DNA from: Legionella geestiana
GTDB lineage: Bacteria > Pseudomonadota > Gammaproteobacteria > Legionellales > Legionellaceae
DNA length: 64,000 bases
NCBI RefSeq assembly: GCF_004571195.1
Contig: NZ_CP038271.1
Span: 1,602,001 to 1,666,000, forward strand
Direction: 5' to 3'
The position numbers and the translations under genes were made by a program. Position 1 is the stretch's first letter. The number at the start of each line of letters is the position of its first letter. The notes under the pieces were generated by a model that saw only the letters and a list, made by a program, of their open reading frames with translations, searched no databases and was not told the origin of the DNA. Of the stretch, positions 25,908-35,910 are shown one piece after another.

Positions 25908-27620
25908 TTATGAGGATGATGAAGCAGCAGAAGAAGAAGTCATTTGGTTGGATGGGGCTTCATCCGGTTGCAACAACAAATTTGGATTCCTGGAGAGATG
26001 GTCCTGTAAAAAGTTGATACGCATCTGCAGGCCCCCATTCGGGTTGGTATTCCGGGCGTTAATATGCTTCATCTCGTAAAGAATCTCCAAGGGGTCATCG
26101 ATTTCGTTACTGTCTATTTTTCTGACCAGGTCTTCTATTTCCGCGCGATGTCCGCGCCATCTAATGCGCCTGCTTCGATACAGGTCATCAAACATGTTTT
26201 CGTTTGGTCCCCTTGTTTCCGTGCCCAGATAGTGTCTGAGCAGCGCATACATTCCCCTGGCCGCTTCCGTATTGAGATGACTAACGTTGTTCTCATATCG
26301 AGTATTAAACACGCTTTCATAGGCCGTGTTCACCCGCGGGAGCGTATATTGTCGGCGTTCTCTACCGAGGGTTATACCGTCACGGTACTCTCTCACGTTC
26401 TCGAGGGATGCGGGCAGTTGTGGCATCAGCTCGGACCACCTGGTCTCAGGCTCGCCAAAACAGGTGCTCTCAACCGGTAGATTAGAGGTGGTAAGCGTCT
26501 TAATGTGGGGAGGCAAAAACGAAAGGTAATCTTTGACTTGTCCGGGGGTAAGGTTCCATTCAGGACTACGTTCATGATTGGGGACTTCAACGAATGTGAC
26601 TGCTTTGATGTGTGGTGGAAGATTGGCAAGAAGCTTTTTAGGAGGAAGCTCCTTACTACATAAACCGAAAGAAATTGATGTGCAATGCTCAAGCTGTTTG
26701 ATTTCTTCGAGTGTTCTTTTCGAGAAATCCTCTGTCGACTCACCCTCCTTTTTCACCGCGTAGTATACCGTTGCCACAGGTAAACCTACCAAAGAGTCGA
26801 AAGCGTCGAAATTCCTCGAAACAGTAACGTAGTAGTTTGTATATAATCGATCAAATTTCTCGATATTCAGAGCTATCGGCCTCAGGTTAGTCTCTAGAGC
26901 GCGTCTGAAGCTAATCTCATCGAGGCCGTTTTCCGACTCTCGAATTGACTTCGCAAAAGCCGCGCTCAGAATTTGATACCTTTGGATATCAAAAAGCATT
27001 TTTTGAATGTCAATAGCACGGAGTTTATCAAACGGTTTGTTTATTAATTTCTCTTCAAAAAATTTAAGTAATGGCTTTCTGTATTTCTCATCCAGTGAAG
27101 ATATACGGTTAATTCCCTCGCTAAATATTTCTTTTTTCGCCTGTACTTGAGCCTCTGCGGTTGGCAATGACGGATTTTGAGTACGAATTTCAAGGAATTT
27201 CATATCACAGGCTTTGGATTGTGTAACATCCAGTGCTGATTTGGCGGCACAAAATATCGCATCTACTGTATCTTTATCTTCCCAAAGATAGGGAGGGAGG
27301 GCTTCTGTTTTTTCAAAGTAGGCGTTACGAACGAGACGTAGTGTGGGTGCGGAAGTCTGGAACTTCAGCGAAAAATACCTTTGTGTCGCGGTTTGTAAAG
27401 GATCGTCAATAACTACAACTTCTCTTCCTTGTACATCACGTATTGTCTTTGTGGACAGGGCTTCTGTTTTATTATCTAATTCCGTTGCTCTCGGCGCTGC
27501 AATTCTATGCAGGTTTACAGCGTTATGAACTAATTTTGATAATTCTTCATTCGCTGATTCCTGAAATGCTTGAGCAACAAGATTATTTAGTGGGGTTAAT
27601 CTGGTTCTTCGGTTCGGCAT
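25908..27620 (-). CDS. orphan cytosolic protein with LPPHIK repeats; candidate Dot/Icm effector
   Basis: A 570-residue protein that I cannot assign to a family. It has no signal or membrane segments. Residues 1-320 are mostly helical and charged. Three leucine-rich units follow: LANLPPHIKAVTF (LPP from 334), LSFLPPHIKTLTT (LPP from 369) and QLPASLENV (about 402), spaced 33-35 residues and reminiscent of LPX leucine-rich repeats. The tail QPDEAPSNQMTSSSAASSSS is small, polar and partly acidic, like many Dot/Icm export signals. The gene is visibly more AT-rich than its neighbours, starts six bases after GGAG, and has a PmrA-like box. Export is inference. Confidence 0.75.
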   Translation of the reverse strand: MPNRRTRLTPLNNLVAQAFQESANEELSKLVHNAVNLHRIAAPRATELDNKTEALSTKTIRDVQGREVVVIDDPLQTATQRYFSLKFQTSAPTLRLVRNAYFEKTEALPPYLWEDKDTVDAIFCAAKSALDVTQSKACDMKFLEIRTQNPSLPTAEAQVQAKKEIFSEGINRISSLDEKYRKPLLKFFEEKLINKPFDKLRAIDIQKMLFDIQRYQILSAAFAKSIRESENGLDEISFRRALETNLRPIALNIEKFDRLYTNYYVTVSRNFDAFDSLVGLPVATVYYAVKKEGESTEDFSKRTLEEIKQLEHCTSISFGLCSKELPPKKLLANLPPHIKAVTFVEVPNHERSPEWNLTPGQVKDYLSFLPPHIKTLTTSNLPVESTCFGEPETRWSELMPQLPASLENVREYRDGITLGRERRQYTLPRVNTAYESVFNTRYENNVSHLNTEAARGMYALLRHYLGTETRGPNENMFDDLYRSRRIRWRGHRAEIEDLVRKIDSNEIDDPLEILYEMKHINARNTNPNGGLQMRINFLQDHLSRNPNLLLQPDEAPSNQMTSSSAASSSS

Positions 27621-27652
27621 GATAACTCCAGAATTTTTCTGTTATGACCGTA

Positions 27653-27685
27653 ATTATAGCAACGATTCATTAACAGTTTATTAAG
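27653..27685 (-). promoter_or_regulatory. promoter with PmrA-like box for the candidate effector gene
   Basis: On the minus strand CTTAATAAACTGTTAATG (27685-27668) contains two TTAAT half-sites 11 bases apart, the spacing of the Legionella PmrA consensus (cTTAATATT-N2-cTTAATt). A perfect TATAAT (27658-27653) follows ten bases later, so the box covers the -35 region as in known PmrA-activated effector genes. The ATG is 33 bases further on. Confidence 0.6.
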
Positions 27686-27856
27686 TATTGTTCAGGAGGC
27701 GTCCTTTCTGGTTGCCAAATAATCGATGCTGTATGTACGGCACGCAATGAACACCGTGAACTGTCCACGCGTCCCTGAAAGAGGAGAGTGATGATGCCAC
27801 TCGTCTGGTTGAGAGCGGGTATTTTTACCCTGGTGTGATTCGTGTTTCAAAACCTG

Positions 27857-27885
27857 TTGCGTTGTGTGCAGGCTTTCACTATAAT
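27857..27885 (+). promoter_or_regulatory. sigma70 promoter of tRNA-Val
   Basis: TTGCGT (27857-27862), a 17-base spacer and TATAAT (27880-27885) are followed by a C-rich discriminator, as expected for a stringently controlled stable RNA promoter. The tRNA begins 31 bases downstream. The 170 bases before this promoter hold no supported feature. Confidence 0.7.
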
Positions 27886-27916
27886 CCCCCCATTCGCAGC
27901 TTAGCGCACGAATTGC

Positions 27917-27991
27917 AGGCACGTAGCTCAGTGGTAGAGCACCACCTTGACATGGTGGTGGTCGGTGGTTCGATCCCACTCGTGCCTACCA
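27917..27991 (+). tRNA. tRNA-Val (anticodon GAC)
   Basis: A 75-base cloverleaf with encoded CCA. The acceptor arms AGGCACG and CGTGCCT pair fully. The D stem GCTC/GAGC encloses a short loop, the anticodon stem CCACC/GGTGG encloses TTGACAT with anticodon GAC, and the T arm GGTGG/CCACT encloses TTCGATC. A promoter precedes it and a strong terminator follows, so it is a single-tRNA unit upstream of thrS. Confidence 0.96.
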
Positions 27992-27996
27992 TATTT

Positions 27997-28022
27997 AACC
28001 CTGTTTTTCAGGGTTTTTTTTT
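27997..28022 (+). terminator. intrinsic terminator of tRNA-Val
   Basis: AACCCTG (27997-28003), a five-base T loop, and CAGGGTT (28009-28015) form a perfect 7-bp stem followed by an unbroken T run. It ends the tRNA transcript 43 bases before thrS. Confidence 0.88.
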
Positions 28023-28065
28023 GCCATTTCAGAACCTGTTTCTGCATCGTTAAGGGAGAGAGCAG

Positions 28066-29979
28066 ATGCCAGCCATTCAACTGCCTGATGGAAGCATCAA
28101 ACACTTCGACCATGCCGTCAGCGTGCATGCGGTGGCCGAAAGCATCAGCCCGCGGCTTGCCATGGCGGCCATTGCCGGGCGTGTGAACGGCCAGATGGTG
28201 GATACCTCCCATATTATTACCGACGATGCCAGTGTCGTTATTCTCACGGAAAAACAGCCTGAAGCGCTTGAAGTCATTCGCCATTCAGCCGCGCACCTTC
28301 TGGCACAGGCAGTCAAGCAGTTGTTCCCTGAGGTACAGGTCACCATCGGTCCCGTTATTGAGGACGGTTTTTACTACGATTTTGCAACTGAGCGCCCCTT
28401 TACGCCTGAAGACATGGCGCGTATTGAAGCACGCATGCATGAACTGGCGGCTAAAAACACACCGGTCACCCGCCGTGAACTCTCGCGGGAAGCCGCTATT
28501 GCTTATTTTAAGGGGCTTGGCGAGCACTATAAGGCCGAGATAATTGAAAGCATTCCCGAGGGCGAGGCGCTTTCACTCTACCGTCAGGACGATTTTGAAG
28601 ATTTATGCCGTGGTCCGCATGTGCCATCAACCGGGTTTATCAAAGCCTTTAAACTGACGCGCCTTGCCGGTGCTTACTGGCGCGGAGATGCGAAAAACGC
28701 CATGCTGCAGCGCGTATATGGTACAGCCTGGGTCACTAAAAAAGACCTTGAAGCGTATCTGCTCCGTTTAGAAGAAGCGGAAAAGCGCGATCACCGTAAG
28801 CTTGGTAAAGCCATGGGGCTTTTTCATTTCCAGGACATAGCACCTGGCATGGTGTTCTGGCACCCGCATGGCTGGACGCTTTATTGTGCCCTGCAGGATT
28901 ACATGCGTGCACGTCTTAACGAATATGGCTATCTTGAAGTGCGTACGCCGGAAGTGGTTGACCGCAGTCTCTGGGAAAAGTCCGGGCACTGGGATAATTT
29001 TCGCGACAACATGTTTGTCACTGAAACAGAAAACCGCCACTATGCCATCAAACCGATGAACTGCCCCTGCCACGTGCAGATTTTTAATCAGGGGTTGAAA
29101 AGTTATCGCGATTTGCCATTGCGTCTTGCTGAATTTGGCAATTGCCACCGATGCGAGCCTTCGGGTGCGCTGCATGGCTTGATGCGCGTGCGCAATTTTG
29201 TGCAGGATGATGCCCACGTTTTTTGCACCGAAAACCAGATTCAATCAGAAGTTGATGCGATGCTGGCGCTGGTGCGCTCCGTATATACCGATTTTGGGTT
29301 TGAATCCATCCAGTACCGACTTGCGCTTCGCCCCGAAAAGCGGGTGGGCAGCGATGAGGTCTGGGATAAGGCGGAAGAGGCGCTGAAGGCCGCCATGCGT
29401 GCGCAGAACATTGAGTGGGTCGATGCGCCTGGTGAGGGAGCATTTTACGGTCCTAAAATTGAATGTTCACTGACCGACTGCCTCGGACGTATCTGGCAGT
29501 GCGGCACGATACAGGTCGATTTTTCCATGCCACAGCGACTTGATGCCGAATATGTCGCGGAAGATGGCGCAAAAGTAACCCCCGTCATGATTCATCGTGC
29601 CATTCTTGGGTCTTTTGAGCGATTTATAGGTATTTTGATTGAGCACTATGCCGGAAAGCTGCCACTTTGGCTTGCGCCCCAACAGGCAGCACTCTTTACC
29701 GTCAGTGAAAAACAGCATGAACGTGCCCTGCAAGTGTACGAAATTTTACAAAAAGAGGGATTTCGCGTACATTTGGACTTGAGAAATGAGAAAATAGGAT
29801 TTAAAATCCGCGAGCACACTCTGCATAAAATTCCTTATTTGCTCGTCATTGGCGACAAAGAGGTTGAAAATGGCACCGTCTCGGTACGTACGCGAGAGGG
29901 TGTTGATGCAGGCGTGATGACAATTAACGAATTGTGCGCTCACCTTTCCCGCGAGATGGCGGCAAAGCGGGCGCTTTAG
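28066..29979 (+). CDS. thrS: threonyl-tRNA synthetase
   Basis: Class II synthetase that charges tRNA-Thr. The 637 residues run TGS domain (1-60), the editing/SAD domain ([16 protein letters not shown] and the zinc-site region [11 protein letters not shown]), the catalytic core ([27 protein letters not shown]) and the anticodon-binding domain. GGGAGAG lies upstream of the ATG. It heads the conserved thrS-infC-rpmI-rplT-pheS-pheT-ihfA block. E. coli ThrS represses its own translation by binding a tRNA-like leader; no such leader is evident in the short gap here. Confidence 0.97.
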   Translation: MPAIQLPDGSIKHFDHAVSVHAVAESISPRLAMAAIAGRVNGQMVDTSHIITDDASVVILTEKQPEALEVIRHSAAHLLAQAVKQLFPEVQVTIGPVIEDGFYYDFATERPFTPEDMARIEARMHELAAKNTPVTRRELSREAAIAYFKGLGEHYKAEIIESIPEGEALSLYRQDDFEDLCRGPHVPSTGFIKAFKLTRLAGAYWRGDAKNAMLQRVYGTAWVTKKDLEAYLLRLEEAEKRDHRKLGKAMGLFHFQDIAPGMVFWHPHGWTLYCALQDYMRARLNEYGYLEVRTPEVVDRSLWEKSGHWDNFRDNMFVTETENRHYAIKPMNCPCHVQIFNQGLKSYRDLPLRLAEFGNCHRCEPSGALHGLMRVRNFVQDDAHVFCTENQIQSEVDAMLALVRSVYTDFGFESIQYRLALRPEKRVGSDEVWDKAEEALKAAMRAQNIEWVDAPGEGAFYGPKIECSLTDCLGRIWQCGTIQVDFSMPQRLDAEYVAEDGAKVTPVMIHRAILGSFERFIGILIEHYAGKLPLWLAPQQAALFTVSEKQHERALQVYEILQKEGFRVHLDLRNEKIGFKIREHTLHKIPYLLVIGDKEVENGTVSVRTREGVDAGVMTINELCAHLSREMAAKRAL

Positions 29980-30002
29980 GAACCTGACAGGAGGGTGAGA
30001 CC

Positions 30003-30536
30003 ATTAGTGCACCAAACAAGCGTGACAGTGATCGCGCACGAGTGAATGAGCAAATCAATGTATCGGAAGTACGCTTGATTGATGCTGATGGCAACCAGGT
30101 TGGGGTAGTATCAACGCGTGAAGCCTTGCGTGCGGCCGAAGAAGGCGGGTTTGACCTGGTGGAGATTTCTCCTACGGCAAGACCGCCGGTATGTCGCATC
30201 ATGGATTACGGCAAATACCTCTTTGAACTGAGCAAGAAACAGGCGGAAGCGAAGAAAAAGCAGAAGCAGGTTCAGGTCAAGGAAATAAAATTCCGTCCAA
30301 CGACGGAAGACGGGGATTACCAGGTCAAGCTACGCAACCTGATAAAATTCCTGAATCATGGCGACAAAGTTAAAATTTCACTGCGGTTTCGCGGCCGTGA
30401 AATGGCCCATCAGGACATTGGCATGAAAATCATGGAGCGTCTGCAGCTGGATACGGCGGAACTGGCCGTCGTCGAGCAACAGGCTAAACGTGAAGGTCGC
30501 CAGTTATTGATGGTGCTGTCGCCTAAAAAGAAGTAG
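30003..30536 (+). CDS. infC: translation initiation factor IF-3 with AUU start
   Basis: Initiation factor that monitors start-codon and initiator-tRNA pairing on the 30S subunit. I start at ATT (30003), seven bases after AGGAGGG, giving [24 protein letters not shown]; the first standard start in frame (GTG at 30042) would cut the normal N-terminus. AUU is the start of infC in E. coli, where it lets IF-3 repress its own synthesis, so the same feedback is expected. The 177 residues include [17 protein letters not shown] between the domains. It lies 23 bases after thrS. Confidence 0.93.
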   Translation: MSAPNKRDSDRARVNEQINVSEVRLIDADGNQVGVVSTREALRAAEEGGFDLVEISPTARPPVCRIMDYGKYLFELSKKQAEAKKKQKQVQVKEIKFRPTTEDGDYQVKLRNLIKFLNHGDKVKISLRFRGREMAHQDIGMKIMERLQLDTAELAVVEQQAKREGRQLLMVLSPKKK

Positions 30537-30584
30537 GGCAGCAGTTAGTTCTTTGTTGAATCAACGTTGCACCTGAACCCAAAG

Positions 30585-30649
30585 GGTTATTCAAGGCAAG
30601 CGCAAACAGCACGCGTATGGCTGTTTTTTGCCTGTTTACAAGAATAACC
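30585..30649 (+). promoter_or_regulatory. structured leader upstream of rpmI-rplT
   Basis: Three nested pairings form one long stem: GGTTATTC (30585) with GAATAACC (30642), AGGCAA (30594) with TTGCCT (30628), and AAACAGC (30604) with GCTGTTT (30620). In E. coli, L20 represses this operon by binding RNA structure ahead of rpmI, so this may be the functional equivalent. The T run after the inner stem could also act as a partial terminator. Confidence 0.6.
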
Positions 30650-30677
30650 TGTATTGAACGAATGCGGAGTACAATGT

Positions 30678-30878
30678 ATGCCGAAGTTAAAATCACATCG
30701 TGGAGCGAGTAAACGCTTCAAACCCACTGCCAATGGTGGCGTCAAACGACGTGGAGCCTACCGGAACCACATCCTGACGAAAAAATCCACCAAGCAAAAA
30801 CGTCATCTGCGTGTAGGAGCTCGTATCCTGAAAGCGTGTGATGCACGTCTTGCCAAACGTATGCTGCACGGTAGTTAA
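30678..30878 (+). CDS. rpmI: 50S ribosomal protein L35
   Basis: 66-residue basic ribosomal protein with the typical [14 protein letters not shown] start and [15 protein letters not shown] centre. The ATG at 30678 is chosen because it gives the conserved N-terminus and sits nine bases after GGAG; the frame is open to 30654. It is followed by rplT after 14 bases and preceded by a structured leader. Confidence 0.96.
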   Translation: MPKLKSHRGASKRFKPTANGGVKRRGAYRNHILTKKSTKQKRHLRVGARILKACDARLAKRMLHGS

Positions 30879-30892
30879 GGGGAGAATGCGCA

Positions 30893-31252
30893 ATGCCACG
30901 AGTTAAACGCGGAGTTACCGCGAAAGCACGCCATAAGAAGGTTCTTAAGCAGGCCAAAGGTTATTACGGTGCCCGTAGTCGGGTCTATCGGGTTGCCAAA
31001 CAGGCGGTCATCAAGGCAGGTCAGTACGCCTACCGCGATCGCCGTCAGAAAAAGCGCCAGTTCCGAGCACTGTGGATTACCCGTATCAACGCGCAGGCGC
31101 GTGAATGCGGGCTGAGTTACAGCCGCCTGATTGACGGCCTCAAAAAAGCCAATATCGAGCTTGACCGCAAGGTGCTTGCTGATATGGCGGTTTTTGACAA
31201 GCCAGGATTCGCCCTGGTTGCCGAGCAGGCAAAGGCTGCACTGGCAGACTGA
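30893..31252 (+). CDS. rplT: 50S ribosomal protein L20
   Basis: 119-residue ribosomal assembly protein and likely autoregulator of the operon. [23 protein letters not shown] and the [15 protein letters not shown] centre are diagnostic. A GGGGAGA ribosome site precedes the start. A hairpin with a T-rich tail lies between this gene and pheS. Confidence 0.97.
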   Translation: MPRVKRGVTAKARHKKVLKQAKGYYGARSRVYRVAKQAVIKAGQYAYRDRRQKKRQFRALWITRINAQARECGLSYSRLIDGLKKANIELDRKVLADMAVFDKPGFALVAEQAKAALAD

Positions 31253-31282
31253 CTCTTGTTGTAACGTAAACTGTTATCGATT

Positions 31283-31309
31283 CCGGGCGCGCTGCGCCCG
31301 GTTCTTTTT
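31283..31309 (+). terminator. intrinsic terminator or attenuator between rplT and pheS
   Basis: CCGGGCGC (31283-31290), loop GCT, and GCGCCCGG (31294-31301) are followed by TTCTTTTT. It can end the ribosomal transcript or attenuate pheST. I found no Phe-rich leader peptide before it, so E. coli pheM-type control is not supported. Confidence 0.8.
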
Positions 31310-31325
31310 GAAGGCAGGCTGATTT

Positions 31326-32339
31326 ATGCAGGATATTACGGAACTCGAGCAGCAGGCGCTGGCCGCCATTAACGCTGCCATCGATCTTGTGGCACTGGAT
31401 TCGGTACGCGTAGAGTACCTTGGAAAAAAAGGCAGACTGACGGATTTGCTCAAGGCCATTGCCAGCCTTCCCGCCGACCAGAAACCCCTTGCAGGGCAAA
31501 AGGTCAACGATGTTAAACGTGTCCTCGCCGCCCGAATTGATGAGCGACTCATTGAACTGCGAGAAGCCGCCACGAGCGAACGCATTGAACGCGAACGCAT
31601 TGACGTGACACTGCCGGGCCGACTGCCGGACACCGGCTCACTGCATCCAGTGACACGCGTACGGCAGCGCATTGTCAATTACTTCGCACAACGTGGCTTT
31701 GACATTGTCGAAGGCCCGGAAATTGAAACTGAATTTTACAATTTTGAAGCGCTGAATATTCCTGACAGCCATCCAGCGCGCGCCATGCACGATACCTTTT
31801 ATTTTGGCGATGGCAGGCTTTTGCGGACGCATACCTCACCGGTTCAAGTGCATGTCATGGAAACCAAGGCTCCGCCTCTGCGCCTGATAGCGCCGGGGCG
31901 CGTGTATCGTTGCGATTCAGACGTCACTCATACGCCGATGTTTCACCAGGTTGAAGGGCTCGTTATCGACACATCGTCAACCCTCGCCGCTCTGCGCGCG
32001 CTTTTGCAGGATTTTTTTGCAGATTTCTTTGGGCGTACACTGGCACTTCGTTTTCGCCCTTCTTACTTCCCGTTCACCGAACCCTCTGCCGAGGTTGATA
32101 TTGAGTGCACCAGCTGCTCCGGAAAGGGCTGTCGCTCCTGTAAATTCACAGGCTGGCTGGAGGTGCTGGGGTGTGGGATGGTGCATCCTAATGTGCTGCG
32201 CGCTGTTAACATTTCTCCAGACGAATACCAGGGCTATGCCTTTGGCATGGGCATGGACAGGCTCGCCATGCTCTATTACGGCATCGACGATTTGCGTGCC
32301 ATGTTTGAAAACGATATTAATTTTTTAAGCCAATTTTAA
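31326..32339 (+). CDS. pheS: phenylalanyl-tRNA synthetase alpha subunit
   Basis: Catalytic subunit of the alpha2-beta2 enzyme that charges tRNA-Phe. The 337-residue length is normal. The N-terminal coiled coil (1-90) precedes the class II core with the motif-2 region [20 protein letters not shown] and motif-3 [17 protein letters not shown] four-Cys cluster [15 protein letters not shown] is inserted before [15 protein letters not shown], matching the gammaproteobacterial form. It is followed after 18 bases by pheT. Confidence 0.97.
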   Translation: MQDITELEQQALAAINAAIDLVALDSVRVEYLGKKGRLTDLLKAIASLPADQKPLAGQKVNDVKRVLAARIDERLIELREAATSERIERERIDVTLPGRLPDTGSLHPVTRVRQRIVNYFAQRGFDIVEGPEIETEFYNFEALNIPDSHPARAMHDTFYFGDGRLLRTHTSPVQVHVMETKAPPLRLIAPGRVYRCDSDVTHTPMFHQVEGLVIDTSSTLAALRALLQDFFADFFGRTLALRFRPSYFPFTEPSAEVDIECTSCSGKGCRSCKFTGWLEVLGCGMVHPNVLRAVNISPDEYQGYAFGMGMDRLAMLYYGIDDLRAMFENDINFLSQF

Positions 32340-32357
32340 TGGAATCGCGGGGAATAC

Positions 32358-34736
32358 ATGAAAGTCAGTGAAATGTGGTTGCGTGAATGGGTTAATCCTC
32401 CGCTCACAGAGGAAGCGCTTGCACATGTACTTACCATGTCAGGCCTCGAAGTTGAAAATGTTTCCCCGGTTGCCGGGGACTTTGACCATGTGGTTGTCGG
32501 GCATGTTTTGTCAGTTGAGCGTCACCCCCAGGCTGACCGGCTGAGCCTTTGTCAGGTAGACTCAGGCACCAGTGGTGTGCTGCGCGTTGTATGTGGTGCG
32601 TCTAATGTACGGCGTGGACTGAAAGTGGCACTTGCCCTTGAGGGAGCGGTTTTGCCAAATGGCATGGTGATACGCGAGGCAAAAGTCCGCGGCGAGCCAT
32701 CCTTTGGCATGCTCTGTTCTGAAAGTGAGCTTGGACTTGCCGCTCAGTCGAGTGGCATTATCGAGCTCGACGATGACGCGCCTGTCGGTATGAATCTGCG
32801 CGATTATCTGCTGCTTGACGATAACGTGATTGAAATCAGTATCACCCCCAATCGTGCCGATTGTTTGAGTGTGGCCGGTCTTGCCCGAGAAACAGGCGCC
32901 ATTACCTCCCTGCCGGTGACGAGGCCGCCTTTTGCGCCGTGCCGACCCGGAACGGATGTCAAACGGGATATAGCGCTTCTTGATACCACCGCCTGCCCAA
33001 TTTACTACGGGCGTGTCATTTGCAATATCAACCCACACGCAACATCGCCGCTTTGGCTTCGCGAGCGCCTGCGCCGCGCGGGTATCCGCCCACACCATCC
33101 GGTGGTCGATGTATCCAACTATATTATGCTTGAATGGGGGCAGCCGCTGCATGCCTTTGACCTTGCGCGCATTGAAGGTGGCATTCGCGTGCGTCGAGCT
33201 CAGGACGGGGAGCAGCTCGAACTTCTGGATGGCGGAAATGCTACGCTTGACAGCCGTACTCTTGTTATTGCCGATGAGAAAAAACCCCTTGCAATTGCGG
33301 GAGTCATGGGAGGACGCGAGAGCGCCGTTGACGCAGAAACGACTGATGTTTTCCTCGAGTGCGCCTGGTTTTCACCGCAGGCGATTGCCGGTGTTGCCCG
33401 CCGATTCGGCCTGAGCAGTGATGCCGCGCAGCGTTATGAACGCGGTGTTGATTTCACGATTCAGGAAGAAATGCTTGAGCGCGCGACGGAGCTGCTCCTC
33501 TCAATCACCGGCGGCACGCCGGGAGAAGTACTTCGCCAGCGGGCAGAGGCACACATTCCTGCGCTCTCGACTGTGGATTTTAATCCGCAGGATGTCAGGC
33601 GCCTGACGGGACTTGAGGTGCCAAATGAAACCATGCACTCACAGCTTTTACGCCTTGGCATGAAGGTCGATACCACGGCTCCTGTCTGGAAAATTACTGT
33701 TCCGGCTCATCGCTTTGACATACGGCTGAGTGTTGACTGCGTGGAAGAAGTAGTGAGGCTTACCGGTTATGATAATCTGCCGCAGACGGCTTCTGACTGC
33801 GGTACGCGTGCAGGCGTTGTTTGTGCCGGCGAAGCAATGTCGATGCGCCTGTGCGCTTTTTTAAGCGGACGCGGTTACCGGGAAACCATCAGCTACAGTT
33901 TTGTGGATAATGAGCTGCAGCAGGCTGTCTATCCGAAAGCGTCCGCCCTCGAACTCTTAAACCCCATTTCTTCTGACATGTCGCACATGCGTGCAGGGCT
34001 CTGGCCAGGACTGCTTGCCAGCATGCTCTATAACACCCATCGTCAGCAGCAGGCGCTGCGTCTTTTTGAAATGGGGGTGGTTTTTAGACTGGATGAAGGC
34101 CTATTGACTGAACATCTCAATGTCGGCGGGCTTTTAACCGGGCCGCATCCGCAGTCGAACTGGAGTCTAAAAGAGCGTCCTGCTGACTTTTTTGATGTGA
34201 AGGGTGATTTGCAGGCACTTTTTGCGCAACTTGGCTGCAACGATGTACAGTTTTGTGCGGCAACACACGATGCACTGCATCCCGGGCAATCGGCACAGAT
34301 TCTGATAAACGGCACGCCAGCCGGCTGGGTCGGGGTATTACACCCACGCCTCCTCGATGCACTGGATTGCACGGCGGATGTTGTGCTGTTTGAATTGGAA
34401 GTGGCGGCCTTACAGTCGCAGGCGGATAAACGTTATCAACCCATATCGCGCTTCCCGCAAATTCGGCGTGATTTATCCCTTCTTGTACCTCGCACCGTGA
34501 CGGTTGCTGAGCTGGAATCCGCAGTTCGCTCGGCAGTACCGGCTGCACTTTTGCGCCGGTTTAGGGTATTTGATGTTTATGAGGGAAAAGGGATTGCGCC
34601 TGACCATAAAAGCATCGCAATTTCGCTGTGTCTGCAGGACCCGGAAAAAACTCTGGAGGAGGCCGGGATTAATGCAATAATCAGTGCTATAATCAGGACG
34701 TTGGAAGAAAAATTATCAATAACACTGAGGGAATGA
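32358..34736 (+). CDS. pheT: phenylalanyl-tRNA synthetase beta subunit
   Basis: Structural, tRNA-binding and editing subunit, 792 residues, usual length. The order seen is the EMAP-like tRNA-binding domain ([22 protein letters not shown]), the B3/B4 editing domain ([22 protein letters not shown]), B5, the inactive synthetase-like core and the ferredoxin-fold anticodon-binding domain ([15 protein letters not shown]). Its stop overlaps the ihfA start (ATGA). Confidence 0.97.
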   Translation: MKVSEMWLREWVNPPLTEEALAHVLTMSGLEVENVSPVAGDFDHVVVGHVLSVERHPQADRLSLCQVDSGTSGVLRVVCGASNVRRGLKVALALEGAVLPNGMVIREAKVRGEPSFGMLCSESELGLAAQSSGIIELDDDAPVGMNLRDYLLLDDNVIEISITPNRADCLSVAGLARETGAITSLPVTRPPFAPCRPGTDVKRDIALLDTTACPIYYGRVICNINPHATSPLWLRERLRRAGIRPHHPVVDVSNYIMLEWGQPLHAFDLARIEGGIRVRRAQDGEQLELLDGGNATLDSRTLVIADEKKPLAIAGVMGGRESAVDAETTDVFLECAWFSPQAIAGVARRFGLSSDAAQRYERGVDFTIQEEMLERATELLLSITGGTPGEVLRQRAEAHIPALSTVDFNPQDVRRLTGLEVPNETMHSQLLRLGMKVDTTAPVWKITVPAHRFDIRLSVDCVEEVVRLTGYDNLPQTASDCGTRAGVVCAGEAMSMRLCAFLSGRGYRETISYSFVDNELQQAVYPKASALELLNPISSDMSHMRAGLWPGLLASMLYNTHRQQQALRLFEMGVVFRLDEGLLTEHLNVGGLLTGPHPQSNWSLKERPADFFDVKGDLQALFAQLGCNDVQFCAATHDALHPGQSAQILINGTPAGWVGVLHPRLLDALDCTADVVLFELEVAALQSQADKRYQPISRFPQIRRDLSLLVPRTVTVAELESAVRSAVPAALLRRFRVFDVYEGKGIAPDHKSIAISLCLQDPEKTLEEAGINAIISAIIRTLEEKLSITLRE

Positions 34737-35029
34737 CCGTGAATGCGCTGAGCAAAGCCTGTATTGCGGAAACACTGTGCAGTGAAATAGGCCTTTCCAA
34801 GACGGATGCCAAGGCGATGGTTGAACAGTTTTTTGAAGAAATTCGTCTGGCGCTGGAAAGTGGCGAGCATGTAAAATTGTCCGGTTTTGGCAATTTTACC
34901 CTGCGTGACAAGCCCCAGCGGCCTGGTCGAAATCCCAAAACCGGTGAAGAAATTCCGGTTGAGGCCAGACGGGTCGTTACTTTCAAGCCGGGCCTGAAAT
35001 TAAAAACCCGAATTGAAGCGAGGTCGTAA
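34733..35029 (+). CDS. ihfA: integration host factor alpha subunit
   Basis: 98-residue DNA-bending protein that pairs with IhfB. The signature [20 protein letters not shown] carries the minor-groove-binding beta arm with the intercalating Pro. It is translationally coupled to pheT by an ATGA overlap, the normal gammaproteobacterial position. In Legionella, IHF influences differentiation and virulence gene expression. Confidence 0.96.
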   Translation: MTVNALSKACIAETLCSEIGLSKTDAKAMVEQFFEEIRLALESGEHVKLSGFGNFTLRDKPQRPGRNPKTGEEIPVEARRVVTFKPGLKLKTRIEARS

Positions 35030-35032
35030 CGC

Positions 35033-35356
35033 GTGAGTGGGTATTATCAACGGCATATTCTGGTTTGTACTAATCAAAAACCGGGTGGTAAAGCCTGTTG
35101 CGCTGAAAAAGGTGCGGCAGAAACCTTTGAGTACCTTCGCACCCGCCTGCTTGAGCGGGGGCTGCAGGGACCCGGCATGCTGCGTACCAGCAAGACGGGC
35201 TGTCTTGGCCGCTGTGCAATGGGGCCCTGCATGGTTATTTATCCAGAAGGGGTGTGGTACCGTTGCCATACAGAAGCTGATGTTGATGAGGTCATTGAAA
35301 AACATCTGGTGGGGGGAGAAACAGTGACCCGCCTGCTGATGGATGAGCCCTCATAA
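35033..35356 (+). CDS. thioredoxin-like [2Fe-2S] ferredoxin
   Basis: 107-residue protein of the thioredoxin-like ferredoxin type. Cys12 and Cys22/23 near the N-terminus and Cys57 and Cys61 (TGCLGRC) are spaced as the four cluster ligands, and CAMGPCMVIYPEGVWY is the usual strand after the last pair. It starts with GTG eight bases after GAGGTCG and only three bases after ihfA. The electron-transfer partner is unknown. Confidence 0.88.
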   Translation: MSGYYQRHILVCTNQKPGGKACCAEKGAAETFEYLRTRLLERGLQGPGMLRTSKTGCLGRCAMGPCMVIYPEGVWYRCHTEADVDEVIEKHLVGGETVTRLLMDEPS

Positions 35357-35387
35357 GCCTTATCGTGTAAATCCCCTGGTTTTCCCT

Positions 35388-35416
35388 TGCAGGATGATAG
35401 AATTTTGGTTAGAATC
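35388..35416 (+). promoter_or_regulatory. sigma70 promoter of rplM-rpsI
   Basis: TTGCAG (35388-35393), a 17-base spacer and TAGAAT (35411-35416) lie 55 bases upstream of the rplM start. The transcript leader is about 48 bases long. Confidence 0.7.
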
Positions 35417-35470
35417 GCCCGTCCAGAATTAAAAGATTTTAAAACAGAGTGGCGGTACGGAGTTAATTTA

Positions 35471-35905
35471 ATGAAAACATTCAGCGCCAAGGCACACGAA
35501 GTTAAGCGTGACTGGTTCGTTATTGATGCAACAGATAAGGTGCTCGGCCGCATGGCGACCGAGATAGCCAGACGTTTGCGTGGCAAGCACAAGGCGGAAT
35601 ATACCCCCCACGTTGACACCGGGGATTATATCGTCGTCATCAACGCCGAAAAAGTAACGGTCACAGGCCGAAAGTTCAAACAAAAAATGTATTATCGCCA
35701 CAGTGGTCATCCCGGCGGTATTAAAGAGATGTCGTTCGAGAAAATGCAGGAAAAAAATCCTGCGCGCATTATCGAGCTGGCTGTCAAGGGCATGTTGCCA
35801 AAGAATCCGTTGGGTCGTGAAATGTACCGCAAGCTGAAAGTCTATGCGGGAGAGGCGCACCCACACACTGCGCAACAACCCAAACCACTTTTGACTGAGG
35901 AATAA
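35471..35905 (+). CDS. rplM: 50S ribosomal protein L13
   Basis: 144-residue ribosomal protein. I start at 35471 ([19 protein letters not shown]), the conserved N-terminus; the frame is open upstream through the promoter. [16 protein letters not shown] and [13 protein letters not shown] are typical. rpsI follows after five bases, the universal pairing. Confidence 0.97.
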   Translation: MKTFSAKAHEVKRDWFVIDATDKVLGRMATEIARRLRGKHKAEYTPHVDTGDYIVVINAEKVTVTGRKFKQKMYYRHSGHPGGIKEMSFEKMQEKNPARIIELAVKGMLPKNPLGREMYRKLKVYAGEAHPHTAQQPKPLLTEE

Positions 35906-35910
35906 CGATT

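Noticed and set aside
27791-27838. 15-codon reading frame with a near-ideal ribosome site (GAGGAG) upstream of tRNA-Val
   Set aside because: It is too short to support as a gene, has no regulatory amino acid run, and does not precede a structural gene it could attenuate.
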